From assembly GCA_030765065.1 (NCBI GenBank), contig CM060987.1, forward strand, positions 74,286,557-74,350,556: DNA of 64,000 bases, in the 5' to 3' direction. The notes beneath the pieces are model-generated. The model searched no databases and had not been told where the DNA came from. It saw only the letters and a list, made by a program, of their open reading frames with translations. A program made the translations under genes and the position numbers. The stretch comes from Deroplatys truncata (lineage: Eukaryota > Arthropoda > Insecta > Mantodea > Mantidae). The number at the start of each line of letters is the position of its first letter. Position 1 is the first letter of the stretch. Below, piece after piece: positions 33,221 through 45,118 of this stretch.

Positions 33221-33780
33221 AGGTAAAACTTGCAAAAACTCATATTTAGTTCTTGCTATTTTTTAGTGTAATGAAAATACATTCCAGATGAATAAAAAGA
33301 AAAGTTGCTCCAATCATTCTGTGAAATATGGCTATCACTTAAAAACAAAGAAAAAAGGATCTTCCTTAATAAAAGATATCATGGTAGGAAAGTAGATTAA
33401 TAAACTTAAAAGATATATATATCTCCTATAAAAGTTTCAACATGTTATCTTAAAAAATAGTTTCTGAGATAAAGGTACTTGAAGTTAGCAAACATAATGT
33501 TGATGGAATTGGGGTTTTTAATCTCCCTAAATCTCTCATATTTTGCAGAGAAGAGTCATTTGCAATAAATGACTACATGCCACAGGATCTATGTTGACAT
33601 ATCTTGAAAGGAAATATTTTTTAAAATGAAAGTCAAAGGTAAATTTATATTGTTTTCATTGTAATTACACGACTTATTATAAAATATTTTATGAAAGTAA
33701 CATCATAATAAATTAATTCATGAACAGTTAGCCTGGAACTGTATGGGGTTATTAGAAAAGTATATCTAAACAGATCTCTG
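33221..33780. other. Unassigned AT-rich stretch
   Basis: It contains a short TA run near 33410-33422. Nothing else was recognised. Confidence 0.45.
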
Positions 33781-33880
33781 ACGGTTGTTAATACTGGTGA
33801 TGATGAGAAAGGGATAGATTCCTTGAAACCAGTTCTGAAGTTAAAAATCGTTAGTGAAATTATACATGTTTGACCATAAT
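33781..33880 (+). mobile_element. Penelope-like element tail fragment
   Basis: A short block matches the tail of the PLE palindrome arms: TTCCTTGAAACCAGTTCTGA then AGTGAAATTATACATGTTTG, against TTCCTCGAAACTAGTTCTGA and AGTGAAATTGTATATTTGC there. It contains a hammerhead-like core. No coding part of the PLE remains nearby. Confidence 0.5.
33793..33840 (+). ncRNA. Hammerhead-ribozyme-like motif in a PLE tail
   Basis: GTGATGA (one change from CTGANGA) at 33797-33803 is followed by a stem AAGG/CCTT, then GAAAC at 33825-33829 and CAGTTCTGA. The last block is shared with the better copies at 51.9 and 55.3 kb. Confidence 0.4.
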
Positions 33881-34129
33881 TAAAACTTATAACTTAAAAA
33901 GGCGCCTTTTTTATACCCAAATTATCCAAATGGATCAACTTTTTATTAACTAACCTCTTTCCGTATAGCACATCTCAGTCAACCTAATTTATAGTTGTAA
34001 CACAGCATTTGTTAATTCAGGTGCCAACATCAGCTGTTACTGCCCCTGCTGTGACGTCTACACTTACATCTGTAGTATATGTATATAGGTTGTGGCAGCC
34101 ACATCAACCTCCAAACTAGGATTTCTTCC

Positions 34130-37040
34130 TGACACTAACGTTAGAGCAGCAGAACATACTTGGGTCATCCACATGATCAGTACAAAAGCAAGTTTCAGAG
34201 CTTAGGTGGGTATCAGCAATATCTTTAAGAAGATGTTCAAAGACAGTCACATAGCATCACAAATGCAAGTTAGTTGGACGAAAACTGTGTACCTTGCTTG
34301 CTTTGGACTTGCACCATACTTTCATCACAAGCTCACTGATGAATTGAAATATGAATGCACATAGTTGTGTGTTTTGATGAATCATTCAATAGAACATCAA
34401 TACTGCTGCAAATGGATCTGGCTTTTGGGATGAGAATAAGAATAAAATGTCATCAAGATATTGGAATTCTTGTTTTCTGGGGCATTCATCTGCAACTGAC
34501 TTGTGAAGAGGCTTTAAAGAGTGTCTTGGAGACAAAATAGAACAGAGAAAGATCTTGTGTCCATGGATAGGCCAAGTGTAAATTAGACCTTTCCCTTTCT
34601 TGAACTACTCAAAAAAGAAATGAAGACATATGAACCATGATGCATTCCAAGTGGCATTTAGGAAAACTGGCTGGCAAATTGACAAGTTCCTGAAGTAAAT
34701 TGCAATGTGCCTTTTTTTTTTTTTTTACTAGTAACTTTTAATAATATTTGCACCGCTCCCATTTCAATCCTAAATTAACCAACCTATTATCAAGATATAC
34801 TCCTTGTAAGATGTTTATATACCAAATCTTTTTATAAGTGTAGATTATTTGGATAGTTACTAAAGTGGAAACTATTTCCTTGCAAATGAATGGTTAGGTA
34901 ACATGGATCAGACCCTATCTTGGCAATATATCCAGGAGTTCATAGGATTACAATTGAACACTAAATGTATGCTTTATATAAATTTATTGCACTTTACTAA
35001 CACATAACGTAGTTATGTTTATCACTGAAGAATTATTGTTTTGAGGCACAAAATATCTTTGTAAATAAGATCTATAAACACTTTTTTCTCTTTTAAATAT
35101 TTAGAAAATTTTAACAATCAATAAATACATCGACATTTAACTCTGATATCAAATTTAATCATTTCCTCACATATTTGAATAAGAATTTACATTGACATTG
35201 CTTTTCCACCTTTTGCTGCATGAGTCTCTCCCTTGATCTATAGAATGACTTCAAAATACCGCATGTAAAAGTAAAGTATAATTTAGATTAATTTACTCAC
35301 CAAAATGTGTTTCACAAATTTAGAATAGGCCGAAATAATGCACCACATTTTATAAGTGCATTCTCCTGTTCCACCACTGCCAGAATAAAGCTGGTCACGT
35401 TCTCTGTCTATAAAAGTCTGTCTCTCTTCACTGACCTACTCTGAGATCTGCTCGCAGTAGTAGTTTGCATAACACACGACCAGGTTGTGACACAGGATTG
35501 GAATATGTTGCGTCCAATGAAGAGTTCCTTGTGGCAGAAGCTTCTGGTGACGTAACCAATTTGTTATGGTCACCAAAAAGCCGGCCACCATGGATAAAAA
35601 ATCTTGTACAAACCTGTGAGAGATGTGTACAAATTGGTACACAATACACAATGTGTTCAAAGATTCTCCAGCACAGTGAGTGATTTTGTTAATGAAACTC
35701 GGAGCAAGAATTTTCCTTTGAAATTTTGCAATTGCCGCTGACTTGAAAATGTTGCTACCTGTGAAACAGCATCAAGATTTTACCTCACTTTGAAGACTTA
35801 TTTCAAGAGCAAGAGTGTGCACCTACCTGATACTTATGCAGTGAAGTGCATTGCTGAAATTCTTCAAGACTGGCTTCTGCCCCCTAAATTACACTTCTGC
35901 ATTTGAACCCTTCTAGAGGGAGTTGTAAACACCAAAAACCAATGTTCCCTTTTGCATTCTGCTGTTGAACATCTTACCCAAGAGGTAATGGTGAGGTTAA
36001 TTAAACCCAACACTCTGGAAGACTCAAATACTACATACAATCTTATAAACATAGATGTCGAAAATGTAGACAACTGTGTGAAACTGCAACAAGTTAAGAT
36101 TGGACCAGCTACAATCTCTCAATGGAGTTTGTCTTAAGAATATTGATATGGACAAGTACTGTCTAGAGGCAAAAATCTGTCTAGTGAAGATTGTTGGGAA
36201 ACTTATTGAGAGGAGCCCCCTGAAATATAAATTTGTCAAAGTCTCTGCTTGTCTTGATCCAAAAAAGGAATTGACTAAGCCAGAACAATCCAAGAATGAC
36301 TTTGAAATGTGTTGGAATGCTTTTGGCTGAAGCAGATGATGGTTGGCAATTTTGAAGCTGTTTACTTTACCTGCTTCATTGTTGATTCTGTTGCTGTTAT
36401 CTCGTAGCTTGTACTGTTGTCTTGTGCACCAGCTGCTCTAATGGTAAACTATGATATCTTTCTCTCAGGGTGTACGTGGTCATGTTGTTAAAGGATAACA
36501 CCAGTTTAAATTGACAAAACTGAGCTCTCAAATTTTGATCGGAGAATGTTTCCTCTTGACACTTTCTATGCCAAGCAAATGAATGACATAGAAGAATATA
36601 AAGCTGTGTGGCACACTATCAAAACTATTCTTGTGTTTTCACATTGTAATGCCTTTGTCGAAGGAGATCTTTCTGTTAATGAGGAAACCTTCATGAGGAG
36701 AGTCAGATAACTTAGAGAAAAACATGGGATGGCATACAAGTTATGGGCGGAGAGGATGCCATAATTGTGGATCAAGAAATGCTTTTATGTTTGAGGAGCC
36801 TGCACTAAGCGGAAAGAAGCAATTGCAGAGCGAAAACAAAGAAAAACACGATTGGTGAAACCGAACCAGTATGAGAGGGAAGAGAGAAAGAGAAAAGCAG
36901 TTGCAGCAGTTGAAAAAAAAGAAAAAGAGGATTTTTGAATGAAACAAAGTGAGTTGGAAGAGAAGATAAGAAAAATTTAAGCGAGTAAAGTAAAGGCATA
37001 GATGAAAAAATACTTAAATACAGAAGATACAAAACCGAAC
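34130..37040 (+). mobile_element. Decayed hAT-like transposon
   Basis: Blocks of one protein family follow in order on the plus strand. FKDSHIASQMQVSWTKTVYL then FGLAPYFHHKLTDEL (34230-34340) leads to VVCFDESFNRTSILLQMDLA (about 34360), which has the FDESLN-like motif of this family. NHDAFQVAFRKTGWQIDKFL lies at about 34640. Further on come PPWIKNLVQTCERCVQI (35590), KIVGKLIERSPLKYKFVKVS then ACLDP (36190-36260), and LVFSHCNAFVEGDLSVNEE (36630), the counterpart of the hAT dimerisation segment LSHGNASVERGFS. A charged Lys/Glu tail ends near 36990. The region from about 34700 to 35450, starting with a poly(T) run, fits nothing and may be a later insertion. Frame changes are many. Confidence 0.65.
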
Positions 37041-38056
37041 TAAATTATTCTAAAATGATTGGTGCTGTTGAGGAAACCTGTGTATTAACACTGACTAAAA
37101 ATCAATTTTTAGTGCAATTGGTATTATAAAAGGTGTAATTTATTTCAATTGAGAAATATTATTTTACATTCTTTAAAAATGTGCACCTACCTACCTAATT
37201 ACTATATTGAAGACATTACCTATATAACCTTAACATAGAGATTGTTTTTATTGATTTGTATCATTGGACAAATGCTTGCTATTATGTTTGTTTTGAAGTT
37301 CCACAAGTGTCAATGAGTATGGATTTTGTCTGAGCGTTATAGCATTAAGTGCCATTCATAGTAAGCGGAGATGGATTGTGTAAATGCAAGATCTTGCACC
37401 CATGTTATTTAATGGAAGCGTTCACATAGAATCACAGCTTGGGACCAACATGGAGGTTATGCCATTGACATTAAAAATCAAGAAGCATAATTATAATTCA
37501 TTCATCAGTTTGGACTGGCTTCAACCTTGTGCAGAATAATATAAATTGTTATGCATAATGATCTCTTTATTTCGCATGTAGGTTGTAGAAATCTTCATAC
37601 TACATTAATGAACCTAATTGTCATTGTCTGTATCCATATTTTATTCTAAATGGCAAGGTGCTAAAAGAGAAAATATACAAGCTTTAGTGACATAGGTAAT
37701 CTCCTTTGATTTGTGTTTTAAAGTTGATGTATGGAAACTTTCCATGAGCTTCAGTTGGCAGTGGTTACAAATAATCAAGTAGCCTGTGCTTATGTCTCTT
37801 TATGAATAGTATTACCTTATGACTACATTTACAGCATGTTATGTTGGGATTACTTTTTATTCTGAATGGGACTGTATGGTCCAAGGAGAAACTATTACGG
37901 TATGTGGTTTTCTTTTAATGTGAAATATTATTTTATACTGATAAACTTACACAAATATTATTCGAGTGTCATGGTCTGCTAAATTTAATGCAAGGAAAAT
38001 GAAAATGACACAGGGAGAACACACTGAAAACATCTCCAGGACCAGTGGGTACCCTA
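37041..38056. other. Unassigned AT-rich stretch
   Basis: No frame or repeat was recognised in about 1 kb. Confidence 0.5.
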
Positions 38057-38175
38057 CACACATACACGCACACGCACCCGCGTGCACATACACACACACA
38101 TACACGCACACGCACCCGTGTGCACACACACACACACACACACACACTCACTCTCACTCTCACTCTCTCTCTCTT
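38057..38175. repeat. Compound (CA)n / (CACG)n / (TC)n microsatellite
   Basis: Two similar CACACGCACCCG-containing blocks are followed by a plain CA run and then CTCTCA/CT repeats. Open frames on both strands across it are repeat-encoded. Confidence 0.95.
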
Positions 38176-38469
38176 TATGATATTGATACAGATTTAGTGT
38201 AATCTTAAATCCATGTCACAGTATTTGCAGATGTTTGCCTAGGAGCAATTTCAAATCAAGGAATAAATGTGCAGTTACATACAACATGCACAAGCAGGAT
38301 CCAAATGTATACTTGTGGTAACAGGCTCTTTTGATGCAAAGAAACAAGAAAAATCACACACTTTTAAGCATGTCTTTCATATGATACACACATGCGAAGG
38401 TGTAAACATGCAACATGAAATATTTTGAAAATAGCTAATCCTATGAAAACATTTAACAGATTGTGTATT

Positions 38470-38790
38470 TCAGAGCGAGTGAGGTGGCACTATGGTAAAA
38501 TGAGCGACTTGCATTTGGGAGATCCCAGGTTCAACCTCCCTGGGACTGACCAATCTGACTGAAAATGTTTTTGCAGTTTTCCCCGGCTGCCAGGCAAATT
38601 TGATCCATGAATTTTGCTATCATCCCGTTCATCACTAACTTTCATTTCCTTCTTCACCGCTATACCAGGGATTGGGCTGATCACCCATCCTGGATTGCTA
38701 GGATCCAGAGTTGCTTGCTCCTCGAGAGGCTACTGACCCAAGGCATTAGCTTGTAAGTCCTTCAGGGTGTAAGTTCTACATAAGAAGAAG
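38470..38790 (+). mobile_element. SINE-C: a third tRNA-derived SINE family
   Basis: The head has an A-box-like GGCACTATGGTAAAATGAGC and a B-box CCAGGTTCAACCTCCC at 38525-38540. The body reads CTGACCAATCTGACTGAAAA and CCCCGGCTGCCAGGCAAAT and ends near CTACATAAGAAGAAG. Only one copy was seen in the window, so its repeat status rests on the tRNA-like head and short body. About 178 bases upstream lie unassigned microsatellite flank. Confidence 0.55.
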
Positions 38791-38794
38791 ATGG

Positions 38795-39202
38795 TTTCAG
38801 TGAGCTCTACATTTTCCTGTATTAAGCTTTTGTCTATCTTGTGATTTCCCAGTCAGTACAAATTATATAATCAGTATGAAGAGGGCTTCTCACAGAAAAT
38901 TCAGGATATACATTTAATATGTCACTTTAATATCAAATGTATTATATTTTAATCAAAGTCATTAAATGTTACTTTTAAGAAAACAAAAACTAACGAGAAT
39001 TTTTCCATGTAAAGGGGTAGTTTGTAGTGGAGAAATTTTTTTCTTCAAAATCTTTGCCTGGCTTACTTAATCAGTGCCTGACTCAAGTATGAAACTCAAA
39101 CTTGAAAACTGTTATTTTTGCTGAAATTTTGATATCACATTTTTTAATGGAATACAATACTTCCCCTACCTGCTACATGTAAATGGTAGAACAATTAAAA
39201 GT
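38795..39202 (+). mobile_element. HINE-like element, copy k, right part only
   Basis: It matches the family from GAGCTCTACATTTTCCTGTA to the right end (AATACAATACTTCCCCTACC, AATGGTAGAACAATTAAAAG). It shares the CTGACTCAAGTAT variant with copy j. Much of the left end, including the subterminal repeat, is missing. Confidence 0.65.
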
Positions 39203-39689
39203 GAGTGCTATGCTTGCTAACAATAAATTAAAAATGCATTAATATAAGAGTATTGGAACAGGGTTTGAACCATTTTAATAACATTGGGTTGTGACTAAGG
39301 ATTGAAAAAATTCTCACATTAGCATTTTTCAGTAACTTCCCATATTTCAATATTTATTAAAATTGATGGGTTATGTGAAAGCTTTTTTTTCTTTTCTTTT
39401 CTTTTTCCGTTTTTTCCTCTGTAATGTAGATATTAAAAAAATATCTGCCTATTGTTTGTTCCCATACAGTAATACAGAATACATTTACTCCAGGATCATT
39501 CAACAGTAAATAGTTATCATGAACATCTTGACAGTTTAGAATAGAGTGGAAAAACCCCAATTCATTAAATTTACATAATTGAACAGTGTTCATAAACAGG
39601 TGATTCACAAAAAAAAAAAAAAAATCCTAAAACTAGATTAAACTAATTATAGAAGAACATACATGATTATTTCAGGTTCTTGATACTTA
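39203..39689. other. AT-rich DNA with T-rich runs
   Basis: A (CTTTT)n run lies at 39387-39412 and an A-run at 39609-39624. A minus-strand frame (39357-39608) has a faint resemblance to the start of a LINE endonuclease (LLLNDPGVNVFCIT) but cannot be assigned. Confidence 0.35.
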
Positions 39690-39864
39690 AAATTGCACCC
39701 TTATAAATTCAGTATTATTTAGAACTGGTGATTCAATAGGTGTGCCATTACTGCTGATTTAAATGTTGTCAATTTTGTTTCAGCTTTAATCTTTTCTGAG
39801 AATTTATTGGAAAATTTGACTGCAACGTAGATATGTTCTGGTATGTTTCTAGGTTTGTTCTTTG

Positions 39865-41170
39865 TATGGGGTCTTTCAACAAGAGTGTCCTATCTTTAAC
39901 ATGTGATAGCTGCCCTTGTTATTGAGTTACAGCAGTCATTTTGTTTTCATGTGGTTACAGTTGCTATTGAAAAATAGCCATGGAGCGTTACAGCATTCAG
40001 CAACGCGTAGAAATTGTGAAAATTTATTATCAAAATGGATCATCTGTTCGCCAAACCTGCCGTGTATTGCGTGAAGTTTACGGTGTGCATAATCGTCCCT
40101 GCGAGAGAACGATTCGGCGTTTGATCTATAAATTTGAAAGAAGTGGTTCCGTCAGTGATCAAAGAACGCCTGTACGTAATCGACGTAAGCACTCCAACAA
40201 AAATATAGGCGCCGTTCGTGAGAGTGTACGCGAGAACGGAAACAAACCAATTGCTCGTCGAGCGCAAGAATTGTGGCTTTCGCCGACCACAACTTGGCGA
40301 ATTCTGCATCTGGACTTGAAGTTTCACGCTTACAAAATGGTATTAACTCAAGAACTAAAGCCCAACAACCATAGGTTGCGCCGTGTATTCGCTGACTGGG
40401 CTATGGAGCAATTGGAAGCTGACCCAGATTTTTGTCGAAAAATCATCTTCAGCTATGAAGCCCACTTTTTGATGGATGGATGGATGGTTGGTTGTGTTAA
40501 CAAACAAAATTGCCTCTATTGGAGCAATCACAATCCAATGCAGATTCAAGAACGACCACTTCATCCCCAAAAGGTTACTGTGTGGTGTGGATTTTGGTAT
40601 GGTGGAATCATTGGTCCATATTTTTTCCAAGATGAAGATGGAGAAGCTCTAACTGTCAATGGAGAAAGATACCGGGCTCATATAAGGGACTATTTTTGGC
40701 CTCAATTGGATGGTATGAATCTCAGAAACATCTGGTTCCAGCAAGATGGTGCCACATGTCATACTGCTCTCGAAACAATCAATCTTTTGAAGGAGAAGTT
40801 GAGAGGTTTCATCAATTCCCGTGTTAACTGCCCCCCCCGAGGTCATGTGATTTAACGCCTTTGAATTACTTCTTGTGGGGTTATGTTAAATCTTGAGTTT
40901 GTGTCAACAAGCCAGAAACAGTAAATGATCTTATGAATAACATCACGTGTGTTATTCGTGAAGTTGGACCTAATTTACATTTTTCTGTCATTGAAAATTG
41001 GATCAACCGTATGCGCAATGAAGTTGCGGCGGTTAGTTAACTGATGTACTCTTCCACACGTAATGACATTAATTATGTTCCAAAATAAAAAAAGAAATAA
41101 ACCTGTATCATTTATAGAACGTGTTTTATTTAAGTTCAAAGATAGGACACTCTTGTTGAAAGACCCTATA
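39865..41170 (+). mobile_element. Mariner/Tc1-type transposon with intact 30-bp inverted repeats
   Basis: The ends pair almost perfectly: GGGTCTTTCAACAAGAGTG then TCCTATCTTT, left at 39869-39897 and right, inverted, at about 41138-41166. TA flanks both sides (39865-39866, 41169-41170), giving an element of about 1302 bp. It entered LINE-1b, whose minus-strand reading continues on both sides. The high match of the ends suggests a fairly young insertion. Confidence 0.9.
39980..41040 (+). pseudogene. Mariner/Tc1-type transposase, nearly whole but inactivated
   Basis: The first 291 codons are open. Residues 1-75 are a paired helix-turn-helix region (MERYSIQQRVEIVKIYYQNG, RTIRRLIYKFERSGSV) of the DUF4817-like type. 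The catalytic domain has SYEAH at 158-162 where a SDEAH motif is expected, so the first acidic residue is lost. QDGATCH at 255-261 holds the second Asp. A shift at a C-run near 40835 moves the frame. Beyond it LNYFLWGYV carries Asn in place of the third catalytic acid, and the reading ends at the stop at 41038-41040. Two catalytic residues are missing, so the enzyme cannot work. Confidence 0.85.
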
Positions 41171-42870
41171 TGTGTATATATATATTCTTTGTCTCGTTTT
41201 GTAATGACGTATATTATTGTTAGTTATAAAAGATTCATTTTCGAAGCTGTAGCTATTTCTGAGATGTACTATTCATTTATAAAAGTATTTACATGGCAAT
41301 GTTAGAATTTGCAATTTTTTTTAAATATGGTTTACAGGAGTCTTTTAGTTTGCTTCAACCATTCTTACATTATTTTCTTTTGTACTAAAAACAATTTTTT
41401 GGAATTGGAAGAGTTTCCCCATAATAGAATGTCATAATTTAATTGTGAGTGTACATAAGTGTAATATAAATGTTTAGGTGTGTGTGTTTATGTTTACAAT
41501 GGTACTTGCAAAGTATCTAAAGCATGGCAGATACTGCTAAGTTTATATGTTAGGTGCTCGATATGCTTAACCCATTTTTTGATTGATCCATATAAGAAAC
41601 TGTACTTGTTTGGTTTTTGCAATTTTTTGTCACAGAAAATTATTACTGGTTCATCTATATTATTGTGTTGGTGAGATGAAAATGCATTGCAACAGTCTTA
41701 TCAGTGTTGATTCTAGATGATTTTGGTTGAACCAGACAAGGGTTTCAGCCTTAGTTTTATTCATTAATGACCTCAAATTTTCAAGAGATCTACTTTCTGC
41801 TGTGTCATTTGTATCTATATACTGAATGATGGTTTTTGACAAAATGTTGGTTTTAAAATCATTAACATATAACAAGAATAACAAAGGACCTAAGATGAAC
41901 TAACACTGTTTATTTTTACTGTCAAATGCTCTTAGAATATTAACAAAACAATGCAGAGCACTTTCAGTGGGCTTAGATTTTCAAAAGCCTTGTTAGCTAT
42001 CTGAGAGCAATTTATTTTTTTCCATGAAAGCTTTTATAAAACACTTTTTTGAGGATTTTTGCAAAACCAGATAAAAGAAAGGCTTGTTTGTAGTTAATGG
42101 TTTCATTTCTGGAGGGTTTAAGTTTCCCTGGTTTGAGGAACAACAGAAAGACTACAAGTTGTAATGAGCTGTTGCAAATAATCTGCTGTATACTACATAT
42201 ATAATCACATTTTTTTTCACTTCATCTGGAATATTATGTATGTAACAGCTAAATTTATGTTTTAGCTTATAAATAATATTTTGGTTATCATTGGCATCAG
42301 TAGGATCTAAGGAATATAGGTTTGTCCAAATCTAATGTTTTATTGTCAAGCTTTATTTTCTGATCTTTTTGCCTGACATATCACTTTAGTTAATATAGTA
42401 TTATAGGTTTAGAGAAGTTTTGGAAATGTATGCTATGATTATATACTGTTTACAGAATCTGCAGCATCCTTTTTCCTGGCGCATAAAATTTGGATTCCTT
42501 CAGTTATCCATAAGTTTGAAATTTTGCTTTTCATGGAAATGCAATTACAAAAAAGTACTTGAAAGTCTTTATAAAACTATCAAATTGCTATCAACGACTA
42601 TTTCTCTATAGATCGTAGATCCGTAACAGGATTAATTTTTAATTGAAATAATAGTTGTAAAATCCTCATTAAGTATATGCACTGTTTTTTTTACTTTGGA
42701 AAATTTAATTTTGAAGGAAAACGTTAACATCTGCACTCCATGGGCACTATATTCAGTAATATAAAAATTACTTTTAAGCAATAAATTATGATAATACAAG
42801 TTAAATAAACACTGAGCTTCTTCATTAATTACTTTAGAAGAATGGCTAATAGTGGCTCTAGGTCCCATAA

Positions 42871-43198
42871 TACTTTCTGCACATTTTCTGCCAGTCCAGG
42901 ACCAAGCTAATGCATATCCTTCAGCTCCTCTTGCCTCTTCACTTTTAGTGTAAATAGGACTACTTGTTGTGTTTAAATTCAGTTTTCCTGGTCACAGGGA
43001 TAATGCACATTTGCAAAATGTTGAACTTATTTTCTGAAACACTCACCTTGCTGGAAGCCTGAGGAAATCTTAAGTATCGCTGTTTTAGTTGTTCTGAAAT
43101 TATCTGCATAAGTGACACCTAATTGGGAGTTGTTAAATTAATTGTACTTTTAAAACTTATTAACACATGGAGTTTTATCTTTGTGTTTTCTGAAACAG
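42871..43198. other. Intronic stretch before the host exon
   Basis: No element recognised. The last bases, TGTTTTCTGAAACAG, form a pyrimidine-rich splice acceptor that ends at 43198. Confidence 0.5.
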
Positions 43199-43436
43199 AA
43201 CGGCAGTGTTGACGGCTCATTGGACAGCCCAGGTGATTCTTCCAATGGTGCTGGCGGTTCGAGTACATCTACAGCTCAAGTAACTGCTCAAGTTGTTGTG
43301 AGCAGTGGGGGTGTAGCTAGTGAAGCTAGTGTTGTGAATGCACCAAATTCAGAGCAAAACGGATCTGCAGGAGCAAACCAGACTGCAACAGGAACTGCAA
43401 CCATTGTTGGCTCTCCACATTATATCACAGTCACAG
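43199..43436 (+). CDS. Internal exon of a host gene (Ser/Thr/Ala/Gly-rich protein)
   Basis: A 238-bp exon lies between an acceptor (TTTTCTGAAACAG, ending 43198) and a donor (ACAG/GTAAAT, GT at 43437-43438). It is open in one frame, phase 0 at the start and phase 1 at the end. It encodes NGSVDGSLDSPGDSSNGAGG through SEQNGSAGANQTATG to SPHYITVTG. Composition is low-complexity (Ser, Gly, Ala, Thr, Val, Asn), as in disordered or activation regions of transcription regulators. The base composition is less AT-rich than its surroundings. No stop lies inside and the sequence shows no resemblance to a mobile element. I do not recognise the gene. A CREB- or RFX-like regulator was considered but nothing decides it. 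No other exon of this gene could be found in the window. Confidence 0.65.
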
Positions 43437-43753
43437 GTAAATGATTGGTATTGAGACGTTTTCATTTCAAATAAAGTGGTTGATGGATTTAATTTCAGGA
43501 TTGCAGTAGAATGTCTCTGCAGGCAAAGATGTTTCTTATTAAACTAATTGGTGAATCAACATTAAGCACTCCTACTGCTCCACTTACCAACTTACTAGCA
43601 GGACATTCTCCAAGGACTCAGTGTCTCCATTCTGAGCTACTGGTTTACTAATGATTATCCAGTCTTCTTCCCTAGGTATCTATAGTGTTCTCTGGTTGGT
43701 GGAACTATCATCTGTTGGAATTTCCAAGTTCATAATTCAATGCTCAAAACTTT
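43437..43753. other. Intronic stretch after the host exon
   Basis: AT-rich DNA between the splice donor and the next transposon. Nothing recognised. Confidence 0.5.
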
Positions 43754-45118
43754 TATATTGGGTGTCCCAGAGCACCCATATCAGCCGTTTTTCTCTAAAA
43801 CCATAAGATACATGTTGTTCGCAAAATAATTTTGATAACAAAAACCTATGTAAAGAATCTATTGGTGGTATTTCCATTTTACAGAATAAACCAGAATTAT
43901 GGGTACTTGTGGTCAGCTTTGAAATTTTAAATGGGAACATGGATTGTTTTAAGGTATCATTGGATAGTACCCTTAAAATGAAACAACTTTTACCAAAACT
44001 TTTTTTCTGTCTTCTAATGTTTACTCACAAATGAGCGATAGACTTCCTCATCAACATTTTGCACCAGTTGCTTGGTGGTGTCCTTCTGGCTGTATGGTTA
44101 GCAATGTGGCTTCAACAGATGGCTGTCTGGCTCACTTTTCGCTTAGGGCTCGGCAGGTTCTTGACCAGTTGTTTCCAGGATGGTGGATTGGACAAGGAAG
44201 ACCAGCTGGCTGGCCCGATCTCCTGAAACTTTAAAATTTTAAAGGGAACATGGGTGTTTAAGGTATTATTGGATAGTACTTTTAAAATGAAACAATTTTT
44301 ACCAAAACCTTTTTTTTTTTTTTTTTTTCTATCTTCTAATGTTCACTCACAAATGAAAGACAAAAGAAAACAAATAAATGACATCTTCTGAGAAATGCTG
44401 TATGTACCGATGGTAATGATTGTGCACACTCATTTTAAATGTTCAAAATGTCCATCATCCTGTGCTACACAACACTGTGATCTACTCCTAACCTCATTGA
44501 TGGTACAGAGAAGTTCATCACTGCTAAGAGATGTACAGGCTGCTTGAATTCTTTCTTTCATATCTTTTCTAGTTGTAGGGTGCACCTGGTAGACAACGTC
44601 TTTAATTCTCCCCCATAAGAAGAAGTCATTTGGTGTTAAATGAGGAGATCGGGCCAGCCAATGTACTAGTCCTCCTCGTCCAATCCACCGTCTAGGATAC
44701 AACTGCTCAAGAACTTGCCGAACCCTAAGTGAAAAGTGAGTCGGACAGCCATCCTGTTTGAAGCCACATTGGTAACTGTACAGCCAGAAGAACACCATCA
44801 AGCAACTGGTGCAAAATGTTGATAGAGTCTATCGTTCATTTGCGATTAAACATTTCAAGATAGAAAAAAAAGTGTTGGTAAAAATTGCTTCATATTTAAA
44901 GTGCTATCCAATAATACCTTAAACAACGCATGTTACCATTTAAAATTTCAAAGTTGACCACAAGTACCCCTACTTCCGGTTTGTTCCTGAAAATGGAAAT
45001 ACTACCAATAGATTCTTTATATAGGTTTTGGTTATCAAATTGCTTTTGCAAACTACAAGTACCTATCTTATGGTTTTATAGAAATATGGCTGATATGAGT
45101 GCTCTGGGACCCAGTATA
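43754..45118 (-). mobile_element. Internally rearranged mariner element with long inverted arms
   Basis: The ends pair as inverted repeats (GTCCCAGAGCACCCATATCA left; GTCCCAGAGCACTCATATCA from the right) with TA outside. On the minus strand 44801-44430 encodes the C-terminal third of a transposase: QDGCPTHFSLRVRQVLEQLY, RSPHLTPNDFFLWGRIKDVV and the tail CCVAQDDGHFEHLK. The plus strand at 44031-44235 holds a second, diverged copy of part of this region (THFSLRARQVLDQLFPGWWI-like), so both arms carry coding pieces. A ~120-bp segment (43918-44035) is repeated at 44226-44356, with a long T-run at 44310-44329. The N-terminal two thirds are missing. Confidence 0.75.

Larger units (their letters stand above)
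39690..42870 (-). mobile_element. LINE-1b: second copy of the LINE-1 family, interrupted by a mariner
   Basis: On the minus strand the linker region (HGVQMLTFSFKIKFSKVKKT, about 42730) leads to RT fingers (INYKQAFLLSGFAKILKKVF, about 42090). The palm follows with GPLLFLLYVNDF-like sequence then TIIQYIDTNDTAESRSLENL (41885-41780), where YADD is degraded. The C-terminal part reads YGSIKKWVKHIEHLTYKLSS then YTYVHSQLNYDILLWGNSSN (41600-41400). After the mariner the end continues as FSNKFSEKIKAETKLTTFKS and a stop near 39710. It shares motifs and layout with LINE-1a. Frame breaks are numerous. Confidence 0.7.

Noticed and set aside
34021-34085. A possible host exon after an acceptor-like TTAATTCAG (VPTSAVTAPAVTSTLTS)
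   Set aside because: No convincing donor follows and the sequence leads straight into a hAT-like element. Too weak to report as an exon.
40040-40846. Three frames on the minus strand across the mariner
   Set aside because: They are antisense shadows of the transposase.
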